A DNA stretch of 64,000 bases from Halomarina pelagica (GTDB lineage: Archaea > Halobacteriota > Halobacteria > Halobacteriales > Haloarculaceae): positions 496,001-560,000 of the forward strand of contig NZ_CP100454.1 in the NCBI RefSeq assembly GCF_024228315.1. Direction: 5' to 3'. Under the pieces are notes generated by a model that was not told the origin of the DNA, did not search any database, and was given only the letters and a program-made list of their open reading frames with translations. Both the position numbers and the translations under genes were made by a program. This document shows, in pieces, positions 7,879 through 16,704 of the stretch (position 1 is its first letter; every line of letters starts with the position of its first letter).

Positions 7879-9237
7879 ATGTCCACCACAGACGAAAACC
7901 GGGTACGAGTCGGCGTTCTCTCGCTCCACAACAGCAAGGAGACGAAGGCCATCCTGAACGCGGTCGAGGATCTCGGCCACGTGCCGGAGTGGCTCCGCTC
8001 GGAGAACACGGCGATCTCGATCGAAGACGGAGAGGTGACGATCGACCCCGAGGTGGACATCGTCGCGAATCGTCTCCTGCTCTCGAACACGGAGGAACCG
8101 GCGGAGGGGCTCGGTCTCGCGACGACCTTCAACCGCCTCCGCCCGATGCTCAACCAGCCCGGGGCGGTCCTCACCGCCATCCACAAGTTCGCGACGGCGG
8201 TGACCCTCGCCGACTGGAACATCAAGGTCCCCGACGCCCTGCTCGCGCTCTCGAACGACGGCCTCAACCGCAACCGCGAGCGGTTCGGCGACGTGGGCGT
8301 CTACAAGACCGCCATCGGCACCCACGGCGGCGGGACGTGGAAGGTGGACCTGACCGAGCCCGTCAACCCGAAGGTCGGCAACCGTCAGGCGTTCCTCCAG
8401 AAGCTCATCGAGGTCGGCGACGAGAAGCACAGCGACCTCCGGGTGTACGTCGTCGGCGAGGACATCATCGGCGCGATGCGTCGCTTCGCCCCCGAGGGCG
8501 ACTGGCGCACCAACGTCGCGCTCGGCGGAGCCGTCGAGGACATGACCGACAAGCTCCCCGACGAAGCCGCCGAGACGGCTCTCTACGCCGCCGAGGTGCT
8601 GGGCCTCGATTACGCCGGCGTCGACCTCGTGAAGGGCACGGACGGCTGGCACGTCCTGGAGGTGAACCCCACCGCGGGGTTCAAGGGACTCTACAAGGCG
8701 ACCGGACGCAGTCCCGCCCCCTACATCGCGAAGATGGCCATCGAGCGGGCGGGCGGCACCGTCGACGACGAGCGGGTGCGCGAACTCGCCGCGACGCTCG
8801 ACGACTCGACGCCCTCCAGCATGCCCCGGATCGACCCGTTCGACCAGGAGGAGGCCCCGATCATCGGCTACATCGAGGAGGTCGTCGTCAGCGGGACCAG
8901 CGGGTCGACCCCCACCCTCGCGAAGTCCGACACCGGCGCGACCCGGACCAGCATCGACACCTCGCTGGCCGCCGAGATCGGCGCGGGACCGATCAAGAGC
9001 ATGACGCGCGTGAAATCCGGCAGCGTGAAATCCGGCAAGGCCCGCCCCGTCGTGGACCTCGTCATCGGCATCGGCGGCCGCCAGCACACCGTCACCGCCA
9101 GCGTCGAGGACCGGAGCCACATGGACTACCCGCTGCTGCTCGGCCGCGACATCCTCGAACACTACCGGGTCGACGTGCGTCGCCGCGCCGACGGCGACGT
9201 GCCCGACGCCGACGAGGAGGAAGAGGCGCTGGAGTAG
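7879..9237 (+). CDS. RimK-like ATP-grasp ligase fused to a RimB-like ATP-dependent protease domain
   Basis: This 452-aa protein has two parts. Residues 1-300 form an ATP-grasp amino-acid ligase of the RimK type (HKFATAVTLADWNIKVPD, RVYVVGEDIIGAMRR, LEVNPTAGFKGL with metal-binding Glu261 and Asn263). After a linker, residues about 330-440 form the retropepsin-like domain of the RimB/DUF785 family, with KSDTGATRTSID (Asp351) and YPLLLGRDIL. In Pseudomonas RimK glutamylates ribosomal protein S6 and RimB modulates it; here both are on one chain. The ATG at 7879 follows an AT-rich box near 7848-7856 by about 25 bases; an upstream in-frame codon at 7852 would lie inside that box. Confidence 0.85.
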   Translation: MSTTDENRVRVGVLSLHNSKETKAILNAVEDLGHVPEWLRSENTAISIEDGEVTIDPEVDIVANRLLLSNTEEPAEGLGLATTFNRLRPMLNQPGAVLTAIHKFATAVTLADWNIKVPDALLALSNDGLNRNRERFGDVGVYKTAIGTHGGGTWKVDLTEPVNPKVGNRQAFLQKLIEVGDEKHSDLRVYVVGEDIIGAMRRFAPEGDWRTNVALGGAVEDMTDKLPDEAAETALYAAEVLGLDYAGVDLVKGTDGWHVLEVNPTAGFKGLYKATGRSPAPYIAKMAIERAGGTVDDERVRELAATLDDSTPSSMPRIDPFDQEEAPIIGYIEEVVVSGTSGSTPTLAKSDTGATRTSIDTSLAAEIGAGPIKSMTRVKSGSVKSGKARPVVDLVIGIGGRQHTVTASVEDRSHMDYPLLLGRDILEHYRVDVRRRADGDVPDADEEEEALE

Positions 9238-9411
9238 TACCCCGGTCGGCGTACCTTTTTGTACGAGAGCGGGACCAGACCCCCCGTGAGTTGAGAGCCG
9301 CCGCGGGGTGGGCAGCGGGAGCGCACCACGTCACCTCGCGATCGTCGGCGGGGGTGGTGCCTGTCAGCCGACAACGTAACAGTCGAGAGCCCTCGCTCCG
9401 TTCCGTCGTAC

Positions 9412-10017
9412 GTGCAACCACCCGCGAACGAAGACGCGCTGGACGTCCTGCGACGCGACCCGGTGATGGCCGACCTCGTCGAGCGACACGGCCCGATCGA
9501 CACGTCGCCCGCGGACGACGAGTTCGAACGCCTCTGCGTCAGCATCATCAATCAGCAGCTCTCCACGGCCAGCGCCGCCGCCGTCCGCGATCGGGTGTTC
9601 GCCCTCCTCGACGACGTGACGCCGGAGACGGTGCTCGCCGCCGACCGGGACGCGCTCCGGGAGGCGGGCCTCTCGCGTACCAAGGTGGAGTACGTGCGGA
9701 ACGCCGCCGAGGCGTTCGTCGAGCGCGACCTCACCCGCGAGGGGCTCGCCGACCACACCGACGAGGAGGTCGTCGAGGAACTCACCCGCATCAAGGGCGT
9801 CGGCGAGTGGACCGCCCGGATGTACCTCATGTTCGTCCTCGGCCGCGACGACGTGCTCCCGCTCGGCGACCTCGGGATCCGCAACGGCATCCGGCAGATC
9901 TACGGCGACGGCGAGGAGCTGACCCGCGAGGAGATGCGGGCGATCGCCGAGCGGTGGCGACCGTACCGGAGCCACGCGATGCGGTACGTGTGGGCCGAGT
10001 ACGAGGCCGACGGGTAG
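9412..10017 (+). CDS. alkA: DNA-3-methyladenine glycosylase (HhH-GPD family)
   Basis: This 201-aa base-excision repair enzyme has the helix-hairpin-helix LTRIKGVGEWTARMYL and, after it, the catalytic aspartate in LPLGDLGI (Asp153). ISIINQQLSTASAA matches the AlkA/MAG N-terminal helix. It lacks the extra N-terminal domain of E. coli AlkA, as do many archaeal and bacterial MAG enzymes. The start is a GTG at 9412; no ATG fits. It converges on cysE, 65 bases away. Confidence 0.88.
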   Translation: MQPPANEDALDVLRRDPVMADLVERHGPIDTSPADDEFERLCVSIINQQLSTASAAAVRDRVFALLDDVTPETVLAADRDALREAGLSRTKVEYVRNAAEAFVERDLTREGLADHTDEEVVEELTRIKGVGEWTARMYLMFVLGRDDVLPLGDLGIRNGIRQIYGDGEELTREEMRAIAERWRPYRSHAMRYVWAEYEADG

Positions 10018-10082
10018 CGGACACGCTGATCGACGCTCGACTATTGTGTCCGCCGGGCGCGCTCCGGCGGCTGTCTTCGTCG

Positions 10083-10664
10083 TCAGTCGCAACTATGTCG
10101 CGCGCGCTCCGACGGCCTCTCGTCGGCACCGTCAGCGGCCGCACCGTCGGCCGCGTCGCCGACCGGCCGCGCCGGGACGCCCGCGACCGTCGTCCCGGGG
10201 GGAACGTCGTCGACGACGACCGCTCCCGCGCCGACGCGTGCGCGCTCCCCCACCGTGATGTCGCCGATGAGCGTCGCGTTCGCGCCGATGAGGACGCCGT
10301 CCTCGACCGTCGGATGGCGCTTCACGGGTTCCGGGGAGTTCCCGCCGAGCGTGACGCCGTGGTGCATGTGGACGTCCTCGCCCACCTCGGCGGTCTCGCC
10401 GACGACGACGCCCATCCCGTGGTCGATGAACAGGCGTCGGCCGACCGTCGCGGCGGGGTGGATCTCGACGCCGGTCAGAACGCGGGCGACGTGCGAGACG
10501 ATTCGGGCGGCGAGCGGGTGGCCCGCGTCGAGCAGGCGCGCCGCCGCGCGGTGGAACCACAGGGCGTGCACGCCGGGGTAGGTGAGGAACACCTCCGTGG
10601 CGCTCTTGGCGGCCGGGTCTGTCTTCAGGGCGGTACGAACGTCCTCTCTGAGTCTGTCGAACAT
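10083..10664 (-). CDS. cysE: Serine O-acetyltransferase
   Basis: CysE makes O-acetylserine from serine and acetyl-CoA, the first step to cysteine. The 193-aa protein has an N-terminal helical part (residues 1-60) and a left-handed beta-helix with the signature FIDHGMGVVVGETAEVGEDV, followed by MHHGVTLGG; these His residues form the active site. ADGAAADGADERPSER forms a low-complexity tail. It stands alone; no cysK is seen nearby. Confidence 0.92.
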   Translation of the reverse strand: MFDRLREDVRTALKTDPAAKSATEVFLTYPGVHALWFHRAAARLLDAGHPLAARIVSHVARVLTGVEIHPAATVGRRLFIDHGMGVVVGETAEVGEDVHMHHGVTLGGNSPEPVKRHPTVEDGVLIGANATLIGDITVGERARVGAGAVVVDDVPPGTTVAGVPARPVGDAADGAAADGADERPSERARHSCD

Positions 10665-10954
10665 GGTGCGTGGTGAGTGTCGTGATGCGGTCGTCTGGCG
10701 GAACTGGACTGCGGCGAGAACAGCGGGCTCAACAGCGACAGCACGGGCTCTCGAGCGAGCAGTGGGCGAGCGACCGACGGTGACCGGTGCTGTCGCGCAT
10801 GCTCGGCTATTCTCCCGGTGTGGACAAAAGGGTGGCGAGACTGTGCGACCGTAGCACGACCGACGGTGGTGGTCGGAACGGGGGGATCGTTCGTCCCGCT
10901 ATTCGTGTACCGGCGAGGAATAGGTTCGTCTAGTGAATGTGTGCCACGCGCGTA

Positions 10955-11647
10955 TCACTCCGGCAATCGTCTATAGACCGTCCGTAGAAGCACGGTTCCC
11001 AGCAGGACACCGAGCACGGAGAGCCCCGTTTCGACGCTCTCACCGCTGCTCACGGACCGTCTCTCAGTCTCGCTGAATGCCACGTAGCTGTCACCGGTCG
11101 CGATGATACGGTTTGCTTCCGAGAGCGGCTCGTCGGTGCGAAGGCCTCCGACCAAAAGCGCCGCCCGGAGCCGGAGCGATAGCCTCGATTCGGAGACGGC
11201 GACACTGTCGAGAACAGTTTGTGCATCGACTGGTTCGAGCGTGATCGTACTGTTGCCCCCAGTCCGGTCAGCCCCCCGCTGGTAGTACGTCGGTTGACCA
11301 TCTACGGGGTGGTAGGCGAACTGAGCGTCGCCTCTGATATTCGGGTACGTCGCGTTGAGCTGTAGCTGTCCCGCTTGCACCCGGGATCGCTCGTAGGCAC
11401 AACCCGTCGAAATCTGCCATCCGGAACAGTCGATATACGTAAACGGGGAGTCGGGCAGTCCCTCGTTCGCGACGGTGATACGTCCGTCCTCGATAGAGAC
11501 TGGTTCGACCGAGTACCGATACCCGGAGAGGTCGAGGTTGAGCGCCCCGATGTAGACCGGATTGACGATGAGCAGAACAGCGAGCGCGAGACGAAGGCCG
11601 AGTCGTTGGCGCTTCGTAGGTGACCACCCCCGGCCCAACAGACCCAT
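10955..11647 (-). CDS. Hypothetical membrane protein of lower GC
   Basis: I do not recognise this 230-aa protein. It has an N-terminal membrane helix (about residues 17-36, LRLALAVLLIVNPVYIGALN), a large region with Asn/Ser/Thr-rich beta-type sequence and two Cys (TYIDCSGWQISTGCAY, possibly a disulfide outside the cell), and a C-terminal helix (about 207-223). The topology suggests an extracellular loop held by two helices. Base composition is visibly less GC-rich than the neighbours, which could mean recent transfer. Confidence 0.6.
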   Translation of the reverse strand: MGLLGRGWSPTKRQRLGLRLALAVLLIVNPVYIGALNLDLSGYRYSVEPVSIEDGRITVANEGLPDSPFTYIDCSGWQISTGCAYERSRVQAGQLQLNATYPNIRGDAQFAYHPVDGQPTYYQRGADRTGGNSTITLEPVDAQTVLDSVAVSESRLSLRLRAALLVGGLRTDEPLSEANRIIATGDSYVAFSETERRSVSSGESVETGLSVLGVLLGTVLLRTVYRRLPE

Positions 11648-11783
11648 GTAATCGCATTCGAATAAACAAACAAGTACTTTCCGTACGAATCAATGAAACA
11701 CGCTCTGCCTGTATCGATCGTCGCCGAGACGCTACGACCGGTCAAAGCCGGCGCGAAGCGACCCGAGCAATACCACCGAGCGT

Positions 11784-11904
11784 CCGCGCCGCGAAGCGGC
11801 GCGGTTCACCGGGCGCGAACGGAGTTCGCGCCCGGCCTTTTTGGTCCAGATTTTTCGAGGAGTGGTGCGCGACCGAAGGGAGCGCACCCGACGAAGAAAA
11901 AGGT
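11784..11904. repeat. Structured intergenic element, copy 1 (three hairpins around a CCTTTTTGGTCCAGATTTTT core)
   Basis: The element has hairpin 1 (CCGCGCCGC, loop GAA, 11784-11804), the string GCGGTTCACCG (11801-11811), hairpin 2 of 12 bp with loop GGA (11809-11835), the core (11836-11855), hairpin 3 (GGTGCGC with GCGCACC, 11864-11888) and GAAAAAGGTG. It ends just before the stop codon of the acyl-CoA dehydrogenase gene on the minus strand. A second copy with different stem sequences but the same plan lies at 59038-59164. It probably forms the 3' end or terminator of the minus-strand transcript. Confidence 0.75.
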
Positions 11905-11910
11905 GGTGGT

Positions 11911-13065
11911 TTAGAAGCCCTTCCCCAGCAACTCGCGGGCGATGATGTTCTTCTGGATCTCGGTGGTGCCCTCGTAGATCTGGGTGATCTTCGCGTCGCG
12001 GTAGAGTCGCTCCACGTCGAAGTCGTTGACGTAGCCCGAACCGCCGTGGATCTGGACGGCCTCGTTGGCGCAGTCGACGGCGACGCGGGAGGCGAACTCC
12101 TTCGCCATCGAGGCGAGCGTCGTCAGCTGGTCGTCGGAGTTGTCGACGCTCCACGCCGACTTGTAGGTCAGCTGGCGGGCGGCCTCGGTGCGCGTGTGCA
12201 TGTCGGCGAGCTTGTGCTGGATGGCCTGGAAGTCGCCGATGGGGCGGCCGAACTGCTCGCGCTCCTTCGCGTAGTCGAGCGCGCGTTCGCAGGCCCCCTT
12301 GGCGATGCCGACGCCCTGGGCGGCGACCATCGTCCGGGTCACGTCGAAGAACTGCATGAGCTGGAGGAAGCCCATCCCGCGGGTGCCGACGAGGTTCTCC
12401 TCGGGGACGCGCACGTCGTCGAAGATGAGTTCCGCGGTGTCGCTCGCGCGGATGCCGAGCTTGCCGGTGATCTTCTCCGCGGAGAAGCCGTCGCGGTCGG
12501 ACTCGACGACGATCTGCGAGAAGCCGTTGTACCGCCCCTCGGCCTCGGGGTCGGTCTCGCACATCACGACGAAGAAGTCGCCGACGGTACCGTTGGTGAT
12601 CCACATCTTGTTGCCGTTGATCACCCACCCGTCGTCCTTCTTCTCGGCGCGCGTGGAGACGGAGGAGACGTCGCTCCCGGTGTCCGGCTCGGAGATGGCC
12701 GCGCCCATGATGGCCTCGCCCGTGGCGACCGGCTCCAGGAACCGCTCCTTCTGGTCCTCGGTGCCGAACTCCATGATGGCGTCGCTGCCGAACGTCGTCG
12801 CCGTGATGGAGAGCGCGATGCCGGGATCGACGGCGAACAGCTCCTCGACGATGAGGGCGGTCTCGAGGGCGCTGTAGCCCGCGCCGCCGTACTCGATGGG
12901 GATGTTGGCCCCGCTGAGACCCATCTCAGCGGCCCTGTCGAGCACCTCGAAGGGGAACTTCTCCTCCACGTCGTACTCCCGTGCGACGGGGGCGATCTCG
13001 TTCTCCCCGAACCGACGGACCTCCTCTCTGATCTGTCTCTGCTCGTCGGATAGCTCGAAGTCCAT
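11911..13065 (-). CDS. Acyl-CoA dehydrogenase
   Basis: This 384-aa FAD enzyme performs the first oxidation of beta-oxidation. Family signatures seen: [15 protein letters not shown] (FAD/CoA contact), [14 protein letters not shown] and, near the C-terminus, [16 protein letters not shown] with the catalytic Glu in YEGT. The length is normal. It is divergent, with 123 bases between start codons, from the hydroxyacyl-CoA dehydrogenase/enoyl-CoA hydratase fusion, so both genes probably share a control region. The substrate chain length cannot be told. Confidence 0.93.
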   Translation of the reverse strand: MDFELSDEQRQIREEVRRFGENEIAPVAREYDVEEKFPFEVLDRAAEMGLSGANIPIEYGGAGYSALETALIVEELFAVDPGIALSITATTFGSDAIMEFGTEDQKERFLEPVATGEAIMGAAISEPDTGSDVSSVSTRAEKKDDGWVINGNKMWITNGTVGDFFVVMCETDPEAEGRYNGFSQIVVESDRDGFSAEKITGKLGIRASDTAELIFDDVRVPEENLVGTRGMGFLQLMQFFDVTRTMVAAQGVGIAKGACERALDYAKEREQFGRPIGDFQAIQHKLADMHTRTEAARQLTYKSAWSVDNSDDQLTTLASMAKEFASRVAVDCANEAVQIHGGSGYVNDFDVERLYRDAKITQIYEGTTEIQKNIIARELLGKGF

Positions 13066-13188
13066 GTCGGTTTATCTCGCCGTCGTTTCCACATAATCGT
13101 TTTCCGTAGTCTGTAAACCCGCTAGGAGTTGTCGACGATCGGATGGGAAACGTTGAACATCGACGCCCGAGACGCTACGAACGTCACT

Positions 13189-15159
13189 ATGGAATTCGAC
13201 GAGATCGACACTATCGCGGTCCTCGGTGCCGGTAACATGGGCCACGGCATCGCCGAGGTCGCGGCGATGGCCGGCTACGACGTGATGCTCCGCGACATCA
13301 ACGAGGAGTTCGTCCGGAACGGCTACGAGCAGATCGAGTGGAGCCTGGACAAGCTCGCCGAGAAGGACCAGATCACGCGGGAGGAGGCCGACGCCAGCCT
13401 CGATCGGATCACGCCCGTCGTCGACATGGAGGAGGCCGTCGGTGACGTCGACTTCGTCATCGAGGCGGTCCCGGAGAAGATGGACATCAAGAAGGACGTC
13501 TACGGCGACGTGGTCGAGTACGCCCCCGACCGCGCGATCCTCGCCACGAACACCTCCTCGCTGTCGATCACCGACCTCTCGGAGGTGACCGAGCGCCCCG
13601 AGCAGTTCTGTGGGATGCACTTCTTCAACCCGCCGGTCCGCATGGCGCTGGTCGAGGTCATCTCGGGGGCGCACACCGACGAGCGGACGCTCGAACTCGC
13701 CGAGGACCTCGCCGAGGCGTTCGGCAAGACGCCCGTCCGCGTCCGCAAGGACGTCCCCGGGTTCATCGTCAACCGCGTGCTCGTCCCCCTGATGAACGAG
13801 GCCTGCTGGATCGTCGAGGACGGGACCGCCACCATGGAGGAGGTCGACTCCACCGTCAAGTTCGACGTCGGCCTGCCCATGGGCGCGTTCGAACTCGGCG
13901 ACCAGGTCGGCAACGACGTCACCTACCACGTCCTGGAGTACATGAACGAGGTGCTCGGGGAGGCCTACGAGCCCTGCCCGCTGCTCGAGGAGACCGTCGA
14001 GGAGGAGCGCTACGGCAAGAAGGTGGGACGGGGGTTCTACGACTACGAGGACGGCGAGGGGGCACAGATCCCCACCGACGAGACGCGCGAGGACGTGAAG
14101 CTGCGCCTGCTCGCGACGATGGCGAACGAGGTCGGCCACCTCGTCGAGGGGGACGTCGCGCCGCCGCGCGACATCGATCAGGCCGTGATGCTCGGCGCGG
14201 GTTACCCCGAAGGCCCGGCGAAGATGGCCGACAACGTCGGAATCGACGCGCTCGTGGAGACGCTGGAGGAACTCTACGAGGAGACGGGCGCGGCGCGCTA
14301 CGCGGTCGCCGACGGCCTCCGCGAGGCCGCCGAGTCCGGCGGCTTCCACGGCGGTGACGAGGACGAGAACGGGGTCGAGTTCACCACGATCAGCGTCGAG
14401 TACCCCCGCGAGAACGTGGGGCACATCGTGCTCGACCGCGAGGCGCGCATGAACACGATCAACGCCGACGTGCTCGAGGAACTCTCGGCGGCCCTCGACA
14501 GGTTCGAGGGAGACGACGACGTGCGCGCGATTCTCATCACGGGCAAGGGCGACCGCGCGTTCTCCGCCGGGGCGGACGTCTCCGGCTTCGCCGCCAGCGC
14601 GGAACCGCTCTCGGCCATCGAACTCTCGAAGAAGGGCCAGGAGACGTTCGGCCGGTTCGAGGAGACCCCGATGCCCGTCGTCGCGGGGATCGACGGCTTC
14701 GCGCTCGGCGGGGGCCTCGAACTCGCCGCCTGCGCCGACCTTCGGATCGCCAGCGACCGCTCGGAACTCGGCCTGCCCGAGCACAGCCTCGGCCTCCTGC
14801 CCGGCTGGGGCGGTACCCAGCGCCTCCAGCGGCTCATCGGCATGGGTCGGGCGAAGCAGGTCGTCTTCACTGCCGACCGCTTCGACGCGGAGACGATGGC
14901 CGACTGGGGGTTCGTCAACCGCGTCGTCCCGCACGCCGAGTTCGACGAGGCGGCGCTCGACCTCGCCGAGCGGCTCGCCGGCGGCCCGCCCATCTCCCAG
15001 ATGTTCACCAAGCGCGCGATGCTCCGCGGTTGGGAGGACATCGACGCCGGCCTCGAACTCGAGGCGCAGGCGTTCGGCCACCTCATGAACACCGAGGACC
15101 TCATGGAGGGCATCACCGCGTTCATGGGCGACCGCGATCCCGAGTTCAAGGGCCAGTAA
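13189..15159 (+). CDS. 3-hydroxyacyl-CoA dehydrogenase/enoyl-CoA hydratase fusion
   Basis: This 656-aa bifunctional beta-oxidation enzyme has the dehydrogenase first: NAD-binding VLGAGNMGHGIAEVAAMAGY (residues 10-29), the central MHFFNPPVRMALVEV, and a C-terminal helical domain to about residue 385. The crotonase domain follows (about 395-656) with oxyanion-hole strings FSAGADVSGF and GFALGGGLELAACADLR, and catalytic-type Glu in LGLPEHSLGLLPGWGGTQR. The order is the reverse of bacterial FadB. The ATG at 13189 is chosen because upstream in-frame codons lack similarity and use rare starts. Confidence 0.93.
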   Translation: MEFDEIDTIAVLGAGNMGHGIAEVAAMAGYDVMLRDINEEFVRNGYEQIEWSLDKLAEKDQITREEADASLDRITPVVDMEEAVGDVDFVIEAVPEKMDIKKDVYGDVVEYAPDRAILATNTSSLSITDLSEVTERPEQFCGMHFFNPPVRMALVEVISGAHTDERTLELAEDLAEAFGKTPVRVRKDVPGFIVNRVLVPLMNEACWIVEDGTATMEEVDSTVKFDVGLPMGAFELGDQVGNDVTYHVLEYMNEVLGEAYEPCPLLEETVEEERYGKKVGRGFYDYEDGEGAQIPTDETREDVKLRLLATMANEVGHLVEGDVAPPRDIDQAVMLGAGYPEGPAKMADNVGIDALVETLEELYEETGAARYAVADGLREAAESGGFHGGDEDENGVEFTTISVEYPRENVGHIVLDREARMNTINADVLEELSAALDRFEGDDDVRAILITGKGDRAFSAGADVSGFAASAEPLSAIELSKKGQETFGRFEETPMPVVAGIDGFALGGGLELAACADLRIASDRSELGLPEHSLGLLPGWGGTQRLQRLIGMGRAKQVVFTADRFDAETMADWGFVNRVVPHAEFDEAALDLAERLAGGPPISQMFTKRAMLRGWEDIDAGLELEAQAFGHLMNTEDLMEGITAFMGDRDPEFKGQ

Positions 15160-15202
15160 AACTCGGAACACTTAACCGGCCGACGGGGAATCTTTCCGTA
15201 CG

Positions 15203-15277
15203 GCTCGGTTGGTGTAGTCCGGCCAATCATGTTGGCCTTTCGAGCCAACGACCGGGGTTCAAATCCCCGACCGAGCA
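15203..15277 (+). tRNA. tRNA-Glu (anticodon TTC)
   Basis: The gene is 75 bases long. The acceptor GCTCGGT pairs with ACCGAGC, discriminator A at 15277. The anticodon stem TTGGC/GCCAA encloses loop CTTTCGA, giving anticodon TTC. The T-arm is CGGGG-TTCAAAT-CCCCG. No CCA is encoded. A TATA-like CACTTAACC at about 15168-15176 lies the right distance upstream. Further copies of its 3' end follow downstream. Confidence 0.95.
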
Positions 15278-15550
15278 TTCTGCGACGAACGAACGTGAGG
15301 AGCGAATGCGACATCCGGGCGATTTGAAGTAGACCGAGGTTCTGCGCGAAGCGCAGGTTCTCGGGCGTGGTTCAACTCCCCGACCGAGCATTGCAGCGAG
15401 CGTCACGGAGTGACGCGAGCGAAACGCGCAGGGAGTGGATTTGAGCAGACGAGTCGCAGCGCGCGAACGGAGTGAGCGCGACCGTCTCGGCGAGTTCAAA
15501 TCCCCGACCGAGCATTCTGCGACGAACGAACGTGAGGAGCGAATGCGACA
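15257..15550 (+). repeat. Tandem copies of the tRNA-Glu 3' end (possible attachment-site scar)
   Basis: A 57-bp stretch made of the last 21 bases of tRNA-Glu plus 36 bases of flank (15257-15313) is repeated without change at 15494-15550, 237 bp away. A third, partial copy of the tRNA 3' end with one mismatch (GTTCAACTCCCCGACCGAGCA) lies between them at 15370-15390. The spacers contain small hairpins with GAA or GGA loops. This looks like serial insertion at the tRNA 3' end followed by loss of the inserted DNA; no integrase remains. Confidence 0.8.
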
Positions 15551-15826
15551 CTCGGGGGTCGAGCGGACGACTCGCCGACCACGGGTATGCGTTCGGTCGG
15601 GGTGAGACTCGGACGACTCCGTCATCCCGTCCCCGGCGGTCACGTGCAAAAATAGACATTCATCTACAACGACCCCCCGATTCCCGCCCGATATGCGCAT
15701 CGTCCTCCGACGAGGTCTGTACGGATACAATTAATATTACTTCATTAATTAACAGATTAAACGAGGTTGTCTGACGAACATTCTTGTACTTCTACGACGC
15801 AGGCCGGTACAACTGACGTGACACGA
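15551..15826. other. Gene-free stretch with an AT-rich segment
   Basis: No supported gene. The part from about 15722 to 15765 is unusually AT-rich (ATTAATATTACTTCATTAAT) for this genome and probably carries the promoter of the HalOD1 gene. An in-frame TTG at 15767 could extend that gene, but 15827 is preferred. Confidence 0.4.
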
Positions 15827-16147
15827 ATGGTTATGGTCGACTCATCGCCCGCAACGGTATCGCCGGAGCAGCTGACGACCGACGACGGGGTGGCGTACCG
15901 CGCGTACCACGACATGACGCATCCGGGATCGCTGAGCATCACGGTCATGCAGGCCGTCGGTGCCGTCGTCGACGTCGATCCGATGGAACTCGATTCGCTG
16001 TACGAAGCGGTCGATCCGGACGCGCTCGACGAGCTGTTCTGTCCCGGTCCGGACGGGCAACCGAGCATCGACGGCCGCATCCGGTTTCGCTTCGCGGGGT
16101 GTCGCGTCACCGTCGAGAGCAACGGGACGATCCTGGTCGAACCGTAG
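15827..16147 (+). CDS. HalOD1 output domain protein
   Basis: This 106-aa protein consists of one HalOD1-type domain, a small haloarchaeal output domain found alone or at the end of signalling proteins. Seen: SITVMQAVGAVVDVDPMELDSLYEAVDPDALDELF (shown here in part only as family landmarks VGAVVDVDPMEL and VDPDALDELF) and a C-terminal strand GCRVTVESNGTILVEP. The start could be ATG 15827 or ATG 15833; an AT-rich region lies 60-100 bases upstream. A signalling role is inferred from the family name only. Confidence 0.75.
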   Translation: MVMVDSSPATVSPEQLTTDDGVAYRAYHDMTHPGSLSITVMQAVGAVVDVDPMELDSLYEAVDPDALDELFCPGPDGQPSIDGRIRFRFAGCRVTVESNGTILVEP

Positions 16148-16238
16148 CGGGAACGCGGCGAGCCACCCTTTCGGTTACGTATGGTAATTCTCGCCCTACG
16201 ATCTCCCTACCACCAGATAGCACTGGTCACGTAATCCT

Positions 16239-16247
16239 TATTATATA
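16239..16247 (+). promoter_or_regulatory. TATA box for hsp20
   Basis: The string TATTATATA is centred about 33 bases before the hsp20 ATG. It predicts a leader of only a few bases. Confidence 0.6.
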
Positions 16248-16275
16248 GGACGGCCATATAGAGTGTCGATCACGT

Positions 16276-16704
16276 ATGGCAATCAGACGTACCCCCTTCG
16301 AGGAGATGGAACGGATGTTCGACCAGATGCGCCGCTCCATGTTCGGCACCTGGGACTGGAACGCCCCCGTCCAGTCGCGCTGGGAGTCGCTCCCGTCGGG
16401 CGACGCGAACCTGCGCGTCGAGACCGGTGAGGACGGCTACCTCGTCCACGCCGACCTCCCGGGCTTCGAGCGGGACGAGCTGGACCTCACCTTCGACGAC
16501 GGGGTGCTGACGCTCTCGGGAGCCCACGAGGTCGCGGACGAGACCAGCGCGCGACGACGCAGCGTCTTCGAGCAGGTCACCATCCCCGGCGAGGTGCTCG
16601 ACGACGAGATCACCGCCTCGTACCGCAACGGCGTGCTCGAAGTCCACCTCCCCACCGCCGAACGGGAGGACGACGACGACGCCCACCGCATCGACATCGA
16701 GTGA
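16276..16704 (+). CDS. Small heat shock protein (Hsp20/alpha-crystallin family)
   Basis: This 142-aa ATP-independent chaperone binds unfolding proteins. The alpha-crystallin domain runs from about residue 45 to 130 (YLVHADLPGFERDELDLTF near its start, VTIPGEVLDDEITASYRNGV near its end, where A-S-Y-x-N-G-V-L is the family's conserved motif). The N-terminal arm is rich in Met, Phe and Trp (MERMFDQMRRSMFGTWDW), fitting oligomer formation. An I-x-I/V-type tail is represented by HRIDIE. It has its own promoter. Confidence 0.93.
   Translation: MAIRRTPFEEMERMFDQMRRSMFGTWDWNAPVQSRWESLPSGDANLRVETGEDGYLVHADLPGFERDELDLTFDDGVLTLSGAHEVADETSARRRSVFEQVTIPGEVLDDEITASYRNGVLEVHLPTAEREDDDDAHRIDIE

Noticed and set aside
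7989..10676. Very long open frame (895 codons) on the plus strand overlapping the RimK-like gene, alkA and cysE
   Set aside because: It is an Arg/Pro/Gly-rich shadow frame typical of GC-rich DNA; real genes with clear motifs occupy the other frames.
15257..15550. CRISPR-like array
   Set aside because: Repeats are tRNA 3' ends with irregular spacing, only two or three copies and no cas genes.
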